Origin: an uncultured Oceanospirillaceae bacterium
Lineage (GTDB): Bacteria; Pseudomonadota; Gammaproteobacteria; Pseudomonadales; Balneatricaceae
DNA length: 64,000 bases
NCBI GenBank assembly: GCA_913057435.1
Contig: CAJXNY010000017.1
Coordinates: forward strand, 1-64,000
Reading direction: 5' to 3'
Shown: positions 8,753 through 18,650 of the stretch, piece by piece
Layout: each line of letters starts with the position of its first letter
How positions within the stretch are numbered: position 1 is the first letter of the stretch
Notes under the pieces: generated by a model
Seen by the model: only the letters and a program-made list of their open reading frames with translations
Told to the model about the DNA's origin: nothing
Database searches by the model: none
Translations under genes and position numbers: made by a program

Positions 8753-11341
8753 TCAGAGTGCAGCCATGGGGATGCGTTGGAAACGGTTACAGCCATGTTT
8801 ATGCAGGAAGTCGATTAAGGCCTCCATTGGCATAGGATGGGCAAAATAGAAGCCCTGGATCTCATTGCAGTTTATCTGCTGCAGGCCGTCGATCTGTTCA
8901 GCGGTTTCGACGCCTTCGGCGATGACATCCAGTTTGAGTGCCGCGGCCATATTGATGATGGCTTCGGCAATGGCGGCATCGGCCAGGTCGTCTTCGATGT
9001 TTTCGATAAAGGAGCGGTCGATTTTGAGTTTATCAATCGGCAGCTGCTTGAGGTAACTCAGTGATGAATAGCCGGTGCCAAAGTCATCCAGTGCCAGGGT
9101 GGTGCCCAGTTCGCGCAGCTGTTGCAGGATAATCAGGGTGTTGCGCAGGTCATCGATGACGATGCTCTCGGTAATTTCCAGCTGCAGGCTTGAAGCTTTC
9201 AGTCCAGTCAGCTCTAAAATATCGGCGACCATGGGTACCAGGTCTGATGAGAGGAACTGAGCGGCAGAGAGATTGACGGCCATATGTTTCAGCCGGAACC
9301 CGCTGCCGATCAGGTCCGCCATGTCCTGGCAGGCCTGGCGTAAAACCCAGCTGCCGATGGGGACGATCAGGCCGGTTTCTTCAGCGACCGGAATAAATTC
9401 ACTGGGGGAGACCATCCCCATTTCTGGGTTGTGCCAGCGTAGCAGAGCTTCACAGCCGATGATGCGCTTATTGATCGTGTCGTACTGGGGCTGGTAATAG
9501 ACTTCAAATTCGTTGCGCTCCAGCGCACCTGCCAGCTGGTGCTCCAGCTTGAGCCGGTGCAGCAGCTGTACGTTCATACTGGCATCGTAGTACGCGAAAC
9601 TCTGGTTGCCCTGTTTGGCATGGCTGACGGCGGTATCGGCGGCACGCAGCAGACGTTCGGCCTGGCTGCCATTATCAGGGTACTGGGCGATACCGATGCT
9701 GGCGCTGGTGTTAATGCTGTGTGGGCCAATGTTGAACGGCGCGTAGAAACGGTCCTGCACATGCTCCAGGGTATCTTGCACCACACCAGCCAATCCTTCG
9801 CCGAAAATCTCGTTAGGCGTCAGTACGATCACAAACTCATCCCCGGTCAGGTGGGCGATGTAATTGGCGTGGCGGGCGGTATCTGTCAGCATGGCGGCGA
9901 CCTGCTTGAGCAGCAGATCACCGATATGATGGCCCAGCGAGTCGTTAATCAGCTTTAGCCGGTTGATATCCAGATGTAGCACGGCAAAGGTTTGCTGCTT
10001 TTCAGCCAGCCGTTCCAGGTGTTGCAACAGTGAATTTCGATTCGGCAGTCCGGTCAGAGTATCGAAGTGGCTGAGCCGGTAAATATAGTCTTCGGTGCTT
10101 TTTTCATCGGTTGTATCGTGGAACTGGCCGATATAGTGGCGAATATTGCCCTGGTTATCACGCAGGGCACTGATACCCATCCAGACCGGAAATTCGTGAC
10201 CATCGCTGTGGCGCAACCACAGTTCCCCCTGCCAGCCACCCTGGCTGTTCAGGGCCGGGGCAATCTGATTGATGGCATCACTGGCCTGCTTATGGCTGAG
10301 CAGGGCAACGGAAGAGCGGCTGAGCATCTGTGTCGGTTGACGGCCAATCATTTTCCCGGCTGCGCCATTAAGTCGTTCGATCCGTCCTTTATCATCGGTG
10401 ATAACGATACCCTGCACGCTGTTTTCAAACACCGAAGCGGACAGTCGTAATTCGTTCTGGGTTTCCAGCTGGACAGTTATATCGTTGGCGACAACCATCA
10501 TTCGATGACGCTGGCCGCCAGGGCCATATATTGGCTGCTTCAGGACTTCATAGGTATGCAGCTTGCTGGGACCCTGGTGATACTCGGTAGAGCTGCTCAG
10601 CTCACCCTGGCGCCAGGTGATTTCATCGGAAAAGTGGCACTGCTCGAGCAGCTCCGCCGTATGTGGGTAGCGCGCTGCAATCATTGGCTCGGGTACATGA
10701 TCAAAGTCTTTCTGGTCAATGTTCCAGAGCTCACTGGCGGCCTGATTGATCCTCAGCCAGTTACCGCTGCCATCTTTAAAAACAATAGCGTTGGGCAGAC
10801 TGTCGATCAGCAGATTAGTCTGAATCAGGTGGTCCTGCAGTCTGTTCTCGGCGCTGATACGGCCCAGTTCGGCTGCCAGCCGGCTGCTGATAATGGGCAG
10901 CAGCAATTCCAGTGCTTCAATCTGGTCTGCTGAAGGCGACTGCTCAAAGGACAGAATCAGCAGTCCCGAAGGCTGGTCAGCAACCGGGTGCAGGTTGATG
11001 GTCAGAAAACTATGTAGACTGTAACGTTGCAGGGCTGCAGGCAGCTGGTCGGTGCTGAGGTTGGTCAGCCAGTTCAGGCTATCACTCTCATGCTGCCAGG
11101 CGCTGGCCAGCAGGCTGTCCTTCAGGTCAAGCGCGAAGGCTGGCAGCGTCTGCTGCTGGTGTCGGGCATAGTTAATTTGCAGTGTTGGCCAGGTGTCAGC
11201 CTGGAGTGGCTCGCCAATCAGGGTCAGCTGGGCATCACAGTTATCGTTGATAAACGACAGCAGGCGCTGCATAAATGCGGTGCCGGTGAGCGGTGAAACT
11301 TCACGAATGAAGTGACCAAGGTGATGCGGGAGTACTGCCAT
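8753..11341 (-). CDS. PAS-GGDEF-EAL c-di-GMP signalling protein
   Basis: An 862-residue soluble protein. Residues 1-165 form a GAF-like N-terminal region. Two PAS domains follow, about 170-295 and 300-425 (the second with ENSVQGIVITDDKGRIERLN), then GGDEF (about 430-590) and EAL (600-855). The diguanylate cyclase signature reads TGDEF in place of GGDEF, so cyclase activity is possible but doubtful. The phosphodiesterase domain looks intact: EALLRW, the NLSAAQF metal/substrate segment, EITES, DDFGTGYSS and EGVET are present. The net activity is more likely c-di-GMP hydrolysis. No membrane segment is seen. It runs in the same direction as the upstream RND genes but 117 bases separate them. Confidence 0.93.
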   Translation of the reverse strand: MAVLPHHLGHFIREVSPLTGTAFMQRLLSFINDNCDAQLTLIGEPLQADTWPTLQINYARHQQQTLPAFALDLKDSLLASAWQHESDSLNWLTNLSTDQLPAALQRYSLHSFLTINLHPVADQPSGLLILSFEQSPSADQIEALELLLPIISSRLAAELGRISAENRLQDHLIQTNLLIDSLPNAIVFKDGSGNWLRINQAASELWNIDQKDFDHVPEPMIAARYPHTAELLEQCHFSDEITWRQGELSSSTEYHQGPSKLHTYEVLKQPIYGPGGQRHRMMVVANDITVQLETQNELRLSASVFENSVQGIVITDDKGRIERLNGAAGKMIGRQPTQMLSRSSVALLSHKQASDAINQIAPALNSQGGWQGELWLRHSDGHEFPVWMGISALRDNQGNIRHYIGQFHDTTDEKSTEDYIYRLSHFDTLTGLPNRNSLLQHLERLAEKQQTFAVLHLDINRLKLINDSLGHHIGDLLLKQVAAMLTDTARHANYIAHLTGDEFVIVLTPNEIFGEGLAGVVQDTLEHVQDRFYAPFNIGPHSINTSASIGIAQYPDNGSQAERLLRAADTAVSHAKQGNQSFAYYDASMNVQLLHRLKLEHQLAGALERNEFEVYYQPQYDTINKRIIGCEALLRWHNPEMGMVSPSEFIPVAEETGLIVPIGSWVLRQACQDMADLIGSGFRLKHMAVNLSAAQFLSSDLVPMVADILELTGLKASSLQLEITESIVIDDLRNTLIILQQLRELGTTLALDDFGTGYSSLSYLKQLPIDKLKIDRSFIENIEDDLADAAIAEAIINMAAALKLDVIAEGVETAEQIDGLQQINCNEIQGFYFAHPMPMEALIDFLHKHGCNRFQRIPMAAL

Positions 11342-11458
11342 GGGGTTGCCGGTTGCCTGAACTGAGATATGCGGTCAAGAATACTAACAACTTTGCGCGG
11401 GTGACATTGGTAATCTGTATCAATTTGTCCGTGTTTTTTAGTAGTCACTAACTAAATT

Positions 11459-14400
11459 CTAGTTACTCTTTCGTGTTGAAGTGGATTCGTCCTGATAGCG
11501 TCGGGGCAATAGCCAGTGGCGAGCGCTTTCAATCATCATCAGTACCGCTGGAATCACTAACAGGATTAACACCGTGCCCCAGGCCAGGCCAAAGACGATG
11601 GCAACGGCCATGGGGATCAGAAACTGAGCCTGTTGTGAGGTCTCGAACAGAATCGGTGTCAGGCCTGCGATGGTGGTGAGTGAGGTTAGCAGTACAGCCC
11701 GCAAACGGGCGCAGGCGGCATCCACAATTGCCAGCTCGGCGCTGACCCCTTCGCTGCGCAGTTTCTTATAGAAGGTAATCAGCACGATAGAGTCGTTGAT
11801 GACGATTCCCGACAGGCCGAACAGGCCGAACAGTGATAGCACGGTGAGGTCCAGCCCCAGCAGCAGGTGGCCAAAAATTGCGCCGGTCAGCCCCAGCGGA
11901 ATGGCCAGCATCACGGCGATGGGCCAGCTCCATGACGCAAACACCCAGGCCAGAATAATAAAAATCAGTATGACGGCCAGCAATAAGCCGGTGCGCATAT
12001 CTTTCAGAGTTTCGCGCTGGCGGCGATCTTTGCCCTCAAAACTCAGGGCGACGCCAAAGTCTGACTGAATCTGTAACAACGGCCCGGCCCGCAGCTCGGC
12101 GACGATCTCGTTGGCATTGGCCCGGCTTTCATCCAGGTCGGCGGTGATGCTGACGGCCATCTGGCTATCGACCCGTGCCAGCAGATCGACGCCGCGCTGG
12201 GCACTGAACTCGATAGCATTGGAGAGCGGGGTAATACTGCCATCGGCCAGCATCATTGGCAGTTGTTCCAGTGCGCTGAAACTGTCGCGCTCCTGGTCGG
12301 CCAGCTGCAGTCGTACTTCGATTTCATCCTGACGCAGATAGAACGACTGGATCTCGATGCCATCAAAGGCGGCTCGCAGCTGCCGCCCTGCGCTTTCCAG
12401 CGTCAGCCCGGCGGCACGGGCGGCAGGGGTCAGCTGGTAGATCAGCTGTGATTTACCGAAGGGCAGATCATCATCCACATTGCTCAGGCCGGGTTTACCT
12501 TTCAACAGTGCCTGTACTGCCAGTGAAGCGGCTTTGAGCTGATTGATATCACTGCCGGTCAGCTTGATATCAATCGGCTTGTCCGGTGGTCCGGCAGCGG
12601 CCAGGCTGATAGCGAAACGTTCGATACCCGGTGGCAGGGTGAGTTTTTCCCGCCAGTGTCGAATCAGCTCAGCATTGCTGATGGTGCGGTTATCCAGTGG
12701 CATCAGTTCGACATGGAGGGTGCCCAGCTCATCGCCGTTATTGCTGGCGCTGTTACGGGCAAAGGAGGCGCTGCGGTGGGACTGGTAGGCGAGCCGGACC
12801 AGTGACCCGCCCAGTTCGGTTTCACTGAGGTAGAGCTGTTGCTCCAGCTGGGCCAGGAACCGGTTGACCTGCTGGGCTGAGGTGCCCGCGACAAACTGCA
12901 CACTGGCGGTCATCGACTCACGCTCAACTGCGGGGAAGAAGGAGAATTTCAGCTGGCCACCGGCCAGCAACCCCAGGCCGATAATAAACATCATGATGGC
13001 GGCGGCCAGGGTGGTGCTGCGAAAACTGATCGCCCGTTGTACCAGCCGACGGAAGGGGCCATCACGGAACTGGTTGAACAGCTGATCAAGCCTGAGGCGC
13101 ACTCGACTCGGACGTAGGTCGCTGGCCTTATGCAGGCTGTGGTGCAGGTGGCCGGGCAGGATAAGAAAGCACTCGACCAGTGAGGCGGCGATCACACAGA
13201 TCACCACCGTCGGAATATCGATCAGGATATTACCAATGGTGCCGCTGATCAGTAGCAGTGGCAGAAAAGCGGCGATGGTGGTCAGCGAGGAGGCGGTTAC
13301 CGGCGGCAGCATCCGCATGGCACCGCCAATGGCGGAGGTCAGGCCATCTTCGCCCATCTGCAGGTGGGTGAGGGTGTCTTCACCCACCACAATGGCATCA
13401 TCGACAATAATCCCCAGCGCCATGATCATGCCAAACAGGCTGATCATATTGATCGAGCCGCCAATGCTATAGAGCACCGCCAGCGTGGCGAGGAACGATA
13501 CCGGGATGCCGATGGTGACCCAGAAGGCGACGCGGGCATTGAGAAACAGAAACAGAATACAGACCACCAGCACCAGCCCGCCCAGGCCATTTTTCAGCAG
13601 CAGGTTGATCCGCTCTTTGATTGGTTGCCAGCGTTCATCGAAGGTCTGCAGGGATATCCCCGGCGGCAGCTCGGTGCGGGTGGTTGCCAGCCAGCGGTTG
13701 AGAATATCCGCCATCTGCAGGGTGTCGTCGTTTTCGGTACGGCGCAATTTGATCAGAATAGCGGGCTGACCCTGATAGCTGAGCCAGTTCTGGCCCTGTT
13801 TTTCCTGCCATTTGATGCTGGCAATATCGCCCAGTCGTATCAGCCGCCCCTGTTGTTCGGTGATCAGCGGTAACTGCCGGAAACCTTCGACATCACGCTG
13901 CTGGCTCAGGCTGCGGATCTGCCGAGCACCCTCGTCACGGGCGGCCAGCCCGGCTGGAATATCCTGACTACGACTGCGCGCCACGGCTGCGATCTGGTTC
14001 AGCGTCATGCCCAGCTCATGCAGCTGGGCGGAGGGCACCTGAATATTGATCTCCTGACGGGGCATACCCTGGAAGGTGATTTTGCTAATCCCCAACGCCA
14101 ATAGTTCGCGCTCAAACTGCCGGGCCAGGTTGCGCAGTTCCTGCAGGGTGCCGCCTTCGGCGCTGAGCAGCAGGCTGGCAATGGACTCATAACGAATGAC
14201 TTTTTGTACCCGAGGTGTTTCGGCATCGTCGGGCAGTTCGTTGCGCACGTTGTCGATCAGCTGTTTGACCTCATCCAGGGCAACGTCCACATCACTGTCT
14301 TCTTTTAACTCCAGCCGAAAGGAGGCCGACCCCTGCCTGGCGGTGGCATAGAGGGTGTCAATATCGGTCAGGGCTTTGAGTTCTTCTTCGACGGGCAGGA

Positions 14401-14593
14401 TGACCGAGCGCTCGATATCTTCGGCGGCAGCGCCCGACCAGCTGACCTGAACGGTGATGACATCCAGTTCGAAGGTGGGGAAAAACTGGGTATTGAGGCG
14501 CTGAGCGCTCCATAGCCCGGCAAGAATAATCAGTAACATCATCAGGTTAGCGGCGACCCGGTGACGGGCGAACAGGCTGATCAGTCCCGTCAT
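11459..14593 (-). CDS. RND efflux transporter permease (AcrB/MexB superfamily)
   Basis: A 1,044-residue inner-membrane proton antiporter of the HAE-type RND family that exports compounds with its periplasmic adaptor and an outer-membrane channel. The repeat structure is visible: TM1 at 12-30, a large periplasmic loop to about 335, a six-helix block (about 340-530), a second loop and a second helix block (865-1030). The proton-relay Asp pair is in MALGIIVDDAIVV (near residue 405). The sequence is divergent from AcrB, so the substrate is unknown. It follows the adaptor gene by two bases. No TolC-type gene is present here, so an outer-membrane partner must be encoded elsewhere. Confidence 0.93.
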   Translation of the reverse strand: MTGLISLFARHRVAANLMMLLIILAGLWSAQRLNTQFFPTFELDVITVQVSWSGAAAEDIERSVILPVEEELKALTDIDTLYATARQGSASFRLELKEDSDVDVALDEVKQLIDNVRNELPDDAETPRVQKVIRYESIASLLLSAEGGTLQELRNLARQFERELLALGISKITFQGMPRQEINIQVPSAQLHELGMTLNQIAAVARSRSQDIPAGLAARDEGARQIRSLSQQRDVEGFRQLPLITEQQGRLIRLGDIASIKWQEKQGQNWLSYQGQPAILIKLRRTENDDTLQMADILNRWLATTRTELPPGISLQTFDERWQPIKERINLLLKNGLGGLVLVVCILFLFLNARVAFWVTIGIPVSFLATLAVLYSIGGSINMISLFGMIMALGIIVDDAIVVGEDTLTHLQMGEDGLTSAIGGAMRMLPPVTASSLTTIAAFLPLLLISGTIGNILIDIPTVVICVIAASLVECFLILPGHLHHSLHKASDLRPSRVRLRLDQLFNQFRDGPFRRLVQRAISFRSTTLAAAIMMFIIGLGLLAGGQLKFSFFPAVERESMTASVQFVAGTSAQQVNRFLAQLEQQLYLSETELGGSLVRLAYQSHRSASFARNSASNNGDELGTLHVELMPLDNRTISNAELIRHWREKLTLPPGIERFAISLAAAGPPDKPIDIKLTGSDINQLKAASLAVQALLKGKPGLSNVDDDLPFGKSQLIYQLTPAARAAGLTLESAGRQLRAAFDGIEIQSFYLRQDEIEVRLQLADQERDSFSALEQLPMMLADGSITPLSNAIEFSAQRGVDLLARVDSQMAVSITADLDESRANANEIVAELRAGPLLQIQSDFGVALSFEGKDRRQRETLKDMRTGLLLAVILIFIILAWVFASWSWPIAVMLAIPLGLTGAIFGHLLLGLDLTVLSLFGLFGLSGIVINDSIVLITFYKKLRSEGVSAELAIVDAACARLRAVLLTSLTTIAGLTPILFETSQQAQFLIPMAVAIVFGLAWGTVLILLVIPAVLMMIESARHWLLPRRYQDESTSTRKSN

Positions 14594-14595
14594 TG

Positions 14596-15861
14596 TCAGG
14601 CCTCTTTGACTTTCAGGCCCGAGATCGCATTGGGCAGCTGGGTGATAACGATACTGTCGTCGGGCTGCAGTTGCAGGCTGCGTACCAGCACCCGGGTATC
14701 ACCGTTGCTGCTGGTGGTGCTGCCGATGCGCTCAATCTGCAGCCCGTCCAGCCGCCCGTCAATGACCCGGTAGATCCGGTCCAGCCCGTATAAGGCCTGA
14801 GGCGGCAGGGCGACAACATTGTGTTGTGCCGGCAGGTGTAATTGCAGTGGCAGGGCCCTGCCGGGTTCCAGCTGTTGTGGCTCATCGACGGTGAACAGGG
14901 CATCAACCCCGGCCCGGCCTCCATCGACCTCACTGGCCAGCCGGTCGAGCCGCAGCCGGATGACACGCTCACTGAGCCGGGCCGTAGCCCCTAGCTGGGA
15001 TGGGTTATGCAGGGCGTTGCGGATACTGGCCAGAAAACGATCCGGCACCTGGGCACGGATTTCCAGCCGGGCCGGATTGTAGAGGCTGATCAGCGGATCG
15101 CCACTGCGGACCCGGTCTCCCGGGACGGCCTGCAGGGCGGCGATACGGCCATCAAAGGGTGCGCTGATTCGGGTGCGCTGCAGGTCGAGCTGGGCACTGT
15201 CCAGTTCGGCCTGACGGCGCTGGCGAGTGGCCTTGAGCTGAGCGAGGCGATTGGGGTGGTCGTTTAGCGCCTGACGACGGCTGTTGAGTGCCAGCGCCTG
15301 CTGTTGCCAGTTGCGCCGGGCATCGTCGAGTTGCTCTTCACTGCCCACCTTGCGCCGGGCCAGGTTTTCAAACCGTTTGACGGCCCGGCGTGACAGGGCC
15401 AGTAACTCGGTTTCGATTTTCAGGGCGTTCTGATCTGCCTGATGGCGCACCTGCTCGGTATTAATCTGGGCATTGATCGCAGCCAGGTCTGCTTCGCGTT
15501 GTTGTACCAGCAGCTGGGCATCGTGAGGGTCGAGCTGCACCAGCAACGCGCCTTTGCTGACGGGCTGGCCTTCATCAGAGTAAACCTGCTGCACAAAGGC
15601 GGTAACGGCAGCCGTCAGCCGGGTCATGCGGGGGGATTCTACCCGGCCATAGAGGGTTAACACCGGCTGATGGCTGGCTGGGCGGGCCAGCTGGGTATGT
15701 ACCGTCCAGACCTTTTCCACCGGTACTGCTGTCACGGGCTGAGGGCGTGATGCCTGCAGCGTTTTATACACCAGCACACCGGCGGCCAGTAACAGTAGTG
15801 GCAGCGCAATGCGTAATAACCGGTTGAGCCGGGTGGGTTCGGGACGGGTATTGGCGTCCAT
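14596..15861 (-). CDS. RND efflux periplasmic adaptor subunit
   Basis: A 421-residue membrane-fusion protein. One N-terminal hydrophobic segment (about 17-34) anchors it. Then come a lipoyl/barrel-sandwich half, a long coiled-coil hairpin (about 110-215, rich in Gln, Arg, Leu and Ala), the second lipoyl half (RISAPFDGRIAALQAVPGDRV) and beta-barrel/membrane-proximal domains. It bridges the inner-membrane pump to an outer-membrane channel. It is first in a two-gene operon with the RND permease. Confidence 0.92.
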   Translation of the reverse strand: MDANTRPEPTRLNRLLRIALPLLLLAAGVLVYKTLQASRPQPVTAVPVEKVWTVHTQLARPASHQPVLTLYGRVESPRMTRLTAAVTAFVQQVYSDEGQPVSKGALLVQLDPHDAQLLVQQREADLAAINAQINTEQVRHQADQNALKIETELLALSRRAVKRFENLARRKVGSEEQLDDARRNWQQQALALNSRRQALNDHPNRLAQLKATRQRRQAELDSAQLDLQRTRISAPFDGRIAALQAVPGDRVRSGDPLISLYNPARLEIRAQVPDRFLASIRNALHNPSQLGATARLSERVIRLRLDRLASEVDGGRAGVDALFTVDEPQQLEPGRALPLQLHLPAQHNVVALPPQALYGLDRIYRVIDGRLDGLQIERIGSTTSSNGDTRVLVRSLQLQPDDSIVITQLPNAISGLKVKEA

Positions 15862-16102
15862 GGCGTTAACGACCCCCTGTCAGCGGGTGTTGTGTGTTTC
15901 CCGCCGTGATTGAGTGAATCAGCAGTGTCTTAAGTATCACAGTTGTAGCACGGTTTTGCATTGCTCGGTGGTTATTGGTGCGCGATGGAGAGGTTTGGGG
16001 CCGCTGCTGCGGCATGGTAACGTAGGGTTTTTGTGGCGCTGGCTGGCTGACTTTGAATGTCAGCGCTGGGTCGGTGTATGACTGATGGATCAGGAGGATA
16101 TG

Positions 16103-16963
16103 ATGCAGACCGAAACTGTGCTTTGTCTGAACCCGCGTGGCATTCACCGAATGCAATATCGCAGCTGGGGAGACCCTAACAACCCGCAGGTATTAATCTG
16201 CGTCCATGGGCTGGCCCGTAACAGCCGCGACTTTGATGATCTGGCTCAGGCGTTGTCCTCGGACTTCCGGGTGATCTGCCCGGATGTGGTGGGCCGGGGC
16301 ACCAGCGAATGGTTGCCCGAGGGAGCGCCTTATGAAATTGGCCAGTACGTGCAGGATATGATGATGCTGATCGCCCGGCTGAATGTGGATAAGGTCAGCT
16401 GGCTGGGAACCTCCATGGGCGGCATTATCGGCATGGCGCTGGCGGCGTTTCCTGAGTCACCGATCAGGCGACTGGTGCTCAATGATATTGGCAGCCTGGT
16501 GCCCAAGGCATCGCTAAAGCGTATCAGCCAGTATATGGGGGAGCAGCGCTTCAGCAATCAGGCTGAGGTGGAGCAGTTTTTACGCCGTCATTACCCGGCC
16601 CTGCGCCACATTACTGACAGCCAGTGGACGCACCTGGCACAACACGGGGTGCGCCAGCTGCCCAATGGCCAGCTAGCGCTGCACTATGACCCGGCACTGG
16701 CGGTTGCGGCTGAAAAAGCGGCGGCAATGGATATGGATATTGATCTGTGGCCCTTCTGGCAGGCGATTCGTTGCCCACGGGCACTGATCTGGGGACAGCA
16801 ATCAGATGTATTGCTGGCCGAGACGGTACAGCAGATGGAGGCACAGACGCCGGGGCTGGAGCTGTTGTCGTTACCGGATATTGGCCATGCCCCTTCTTTA
16901 ATGGAACCGGCGCACATTCAGTGGTTGCAGAGCTGGTTCCAGCGTAATCCACTCACGGAGTAA
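16103..16963 (+). CDS. Alpha/beta-fold hydrolase
   Basis: A 287-residue alpha/beta hydrolase. The nucleophile elbow GTSMGG puts Ser near residue 104; the acid is probably the Asp in WGQQSDVL and the base the His in DIGHAPSL. The oxyanion region CVHGLARN is near the N-terminus. The substrate is unknown. Starts exist at 16085, 16100 and 16103; AGGAGG at 16092-16097 best fits the ATG at 16103 (five-base spacing). The next gene starts seven bases after the stop, so the two are probably co-transcribed. Confidence 0.9.
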   Translation: MQTETVLCLNPRGIHRMQYRSWGDPNNPQVLICVHGLARNSRDFDDLAQALSSDFRVICPDVVGRGTSEWLPEGAPYEIGQYVQDMMMLIARLNVDKVSWLGTSMGGIIGMALAAFPESPIRRLVLNDIGSLVPKASLKRISQYMGEQRFSNQAEVEQFLRRHYPALRHITDSQWTHLAQHGVRQLPNGQLALHYDPALAVAAEKAAAMDMDIDLWPFWQAIRCPRALIWGQQSDVLLAETVQQMEAQTPGLELLSLPDIGHAPSLMEPAHIQWLQSWFQRNPLTE

Positions 16964-16970
16964 ACCGTAC

Positions 16971-17993
16971 ATGAATCTGTTAACCCAGTGGCCCAGTGAT
17001 CAGCTGTGCTGTCGCTACCAGCAACGCCGGGACGTGGTTAAGGCGGTGGAGCGGGCGTTTGCCTCTACCCTTGAGTCACTGAAAATTGATCTGGGGCTGG
17101 TGGATCTGCTGGAGCAGATCTATGTGCCGCTGGGGGCCTGGCTGGTCTGCCGTAAACAGCAGCAGACAGGGCCGCTGGTGGTGGGTGTTAATGGTGCCCA
17201 GGGGGCTGGCAAGTCCACGCTGTTTAACCTGCTGGAGTCGATCCTCTGTGATGGTTTTGGCCTGCGGGTGGTCGGTTTCTCGATCGATGATTTATATAAA
17301 ACTCACGATGAGCGGGAGCAGCTGGGTGAACAGGTGCACCCATTACTGGCGACCCGCGGCGTGCCTGGCACCCATGATATTGAGCTGGGGATTGAAATCC
17401 TGCAGTCGCTGCGTGATAGCGATGAAAATACCGTGACCAAAATTCCGGTGTTTGATAAGTCGATCGATGATCGCTGCCCGGCGGCTGTCTGGCAGGAATG
17501 GATCGGCCCGGCGGATATTATTATTTTTGAGGGCTGGTGTGTGGGGGCGCTGCCGCAGTCGAATGCTGAGCTGGCGACACCGATAAACACGCTTGAACGG
17601 GATGAAGACCCGGATGGGGCCTGGCGCACCCATGCGAATGATCAGCTTAAACATAGCTATCGTCAGCTCAACAGTATGCTCGATACCTTATTGATGTTGA
17701 AAGTGCCGAGTATGGATGCGGTATTTGAGTGGCGCTCGCTGCAGGAACAGAAAATGGCAGAGCGGGTGAAATATTTCTCCGATACTCAGCAGCCTACGGA
17801 TCATTTACGTATTATGAACGCCGAGCAGATTCAGCGCTTTATTCAGCATTATGAACGGCTGACCCGACATATGCTGGATGAAATGCCGAACAGAGCAGAT
17901 ATTACGCTGATGCTGAATGAGAACCACAAAATTTCAGATATTCAGATCAATTCGCCGCTGCACGATTGCAGTGGTCAGACGATACAGGAATGA
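16971..17993 (+). CDS. P-loop kinase, glycerate 3-kinase-like
   Basis: A 340-residue protein with a P-loop (GVNGAQGAGKST, about 67-78) followed by a conserved SIDDLYKTHDER segment and HPLLATRGVPGTHD, the pattern of the plant D-glycerate 3-kinase/uridine-kinase-like family. Walker B-like hydrophobic strand ADIIIFEGW comes later. Members phosphorylate small organic acids such as D-glycerate, but many bacterial homologues are uncharacterised, so the substrate is not certain. It follows the hydrolase gene and precedes a DUF2959-type lipoprotein. Confidence 0.82.
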   Translation: MNLLTQWPSDQLCCRYQQRRDVVKAVERAFASTLESLKIDLGLVDLLEQIYVPLGAWLVCRKQQQTGPLVVGVNGAQGAGKSTLFNLLESILCDGFGLRVVGFSIDDLYKTHDEREQLGEQVHPLLATRGVPGTHDIELGIEILQSLRDSDENTVTKIPVFDKSIDDRCPAAVWQEWIGPADIIIFEGWCVGALPQSNAELATPINTLERDEDPDGAWRTHANDQLKHSYRQLNSMLDTLLMLKVPSMDAVFEWRSLQEQKMAERVKYFSDTQQPTDHLRIMNAEQIQRFIQHYERLTRHMLDEMPNRADITLMLNENHKISDIQINSPLHDCSGQTIQE

Positions 17994-18003
17994 GACAGGG
18001 TTG

Positions 18004-18645
18004 ATGGGTAAAGGACTAATTTTAGCTGCCGCGCTACTGGCGCTCAGTGGCTGTCAGAGTGCGTACTATTCCGCGATGGAACAGGTAGGTGTACATAAAC
18101 GGGAGATTCTGGTTGATCGCGTGGATGCTGCTCGTGATGCTCAGGAAGATGCCCAGGTACAATTCAAGGATGCGCTGCAACAGTTTCGCTCGGTGGTGAA
18201 TTTTGATGGCGGCGAGCTGGATAACCTGTATGAGCGGCTACAGGATGAATATGACGACAGTGCCGAGGCGGCAGAGAATCTGGCCGGTCGGATTGATAAG
18301 GTTGAAGGTGTCGCCGAAGCACTGTTCGAAGAGTGGGAAGAGGAGCTGACACAGTACAAAAACCAGCGCCTGCGCAGCCAGAGCAGCAAACAACTGGGTG
18401 AAACCCGTCGCCGGTATAAAGGGCTGATTCGGGCGATGCGTCAGGCGGAAAAACGGATGCAGCCGGTTCTGAGTACGCTTAATGACAATGTGCTGTACCT
18501 CAAGCATAACCTCAATGCTCGCGCTGTTGGCGCGCTCAAAGGTGAGCTGCGCTCGGTACAGCAGCAGGTGGATCTGCTGATTCGGGATATGGAGAAGTCG
18601 ATCCGCGAATCCGACCGCTTTATTGAAAACTTCAAACCGGCCTGA
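18004..18645 (+). CDS. DUF2959-family lipoprotein
   Basis: A 213-residue predicted lipoprotein. The signal peptide ends in a lipobox LSGC (about residues 14-17). The rest is almost entirely alpha-helical and rich in Gln, Glu, Asp and Arg, with heptad-like spacing over most of its length, consistent with coiled coil. The layout and the opening KREILVDRVDAARDAQEDAQ match the DUF2959 family, which has no assigned function. A longer frame opens at 17917, but it overlaps the kinase gene and lacks a signal peptide, so the ATG at 18004 is chosen. Confidence 0.85.
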   Translation: MGKGLILAAALLALSGCQSAYYSAMEQVGVHKREILVDRVDAARDAQEDAQVQFKDALQQFRSVVNFDGGELDNLYERLQDEYDDSAEAAENLAGRIDKVEGVAEALFEEWEEELTQYKNQRLRSQSSKQLGETRRRYKGLIRAMRQAEKRMQPVLSTLNDNVLYLKHNLNARAVGALKGELRSVQQQVDLLIRDMEKSIRESDRFIENFKPA

Positions 18646-18650
18646 ACCGG

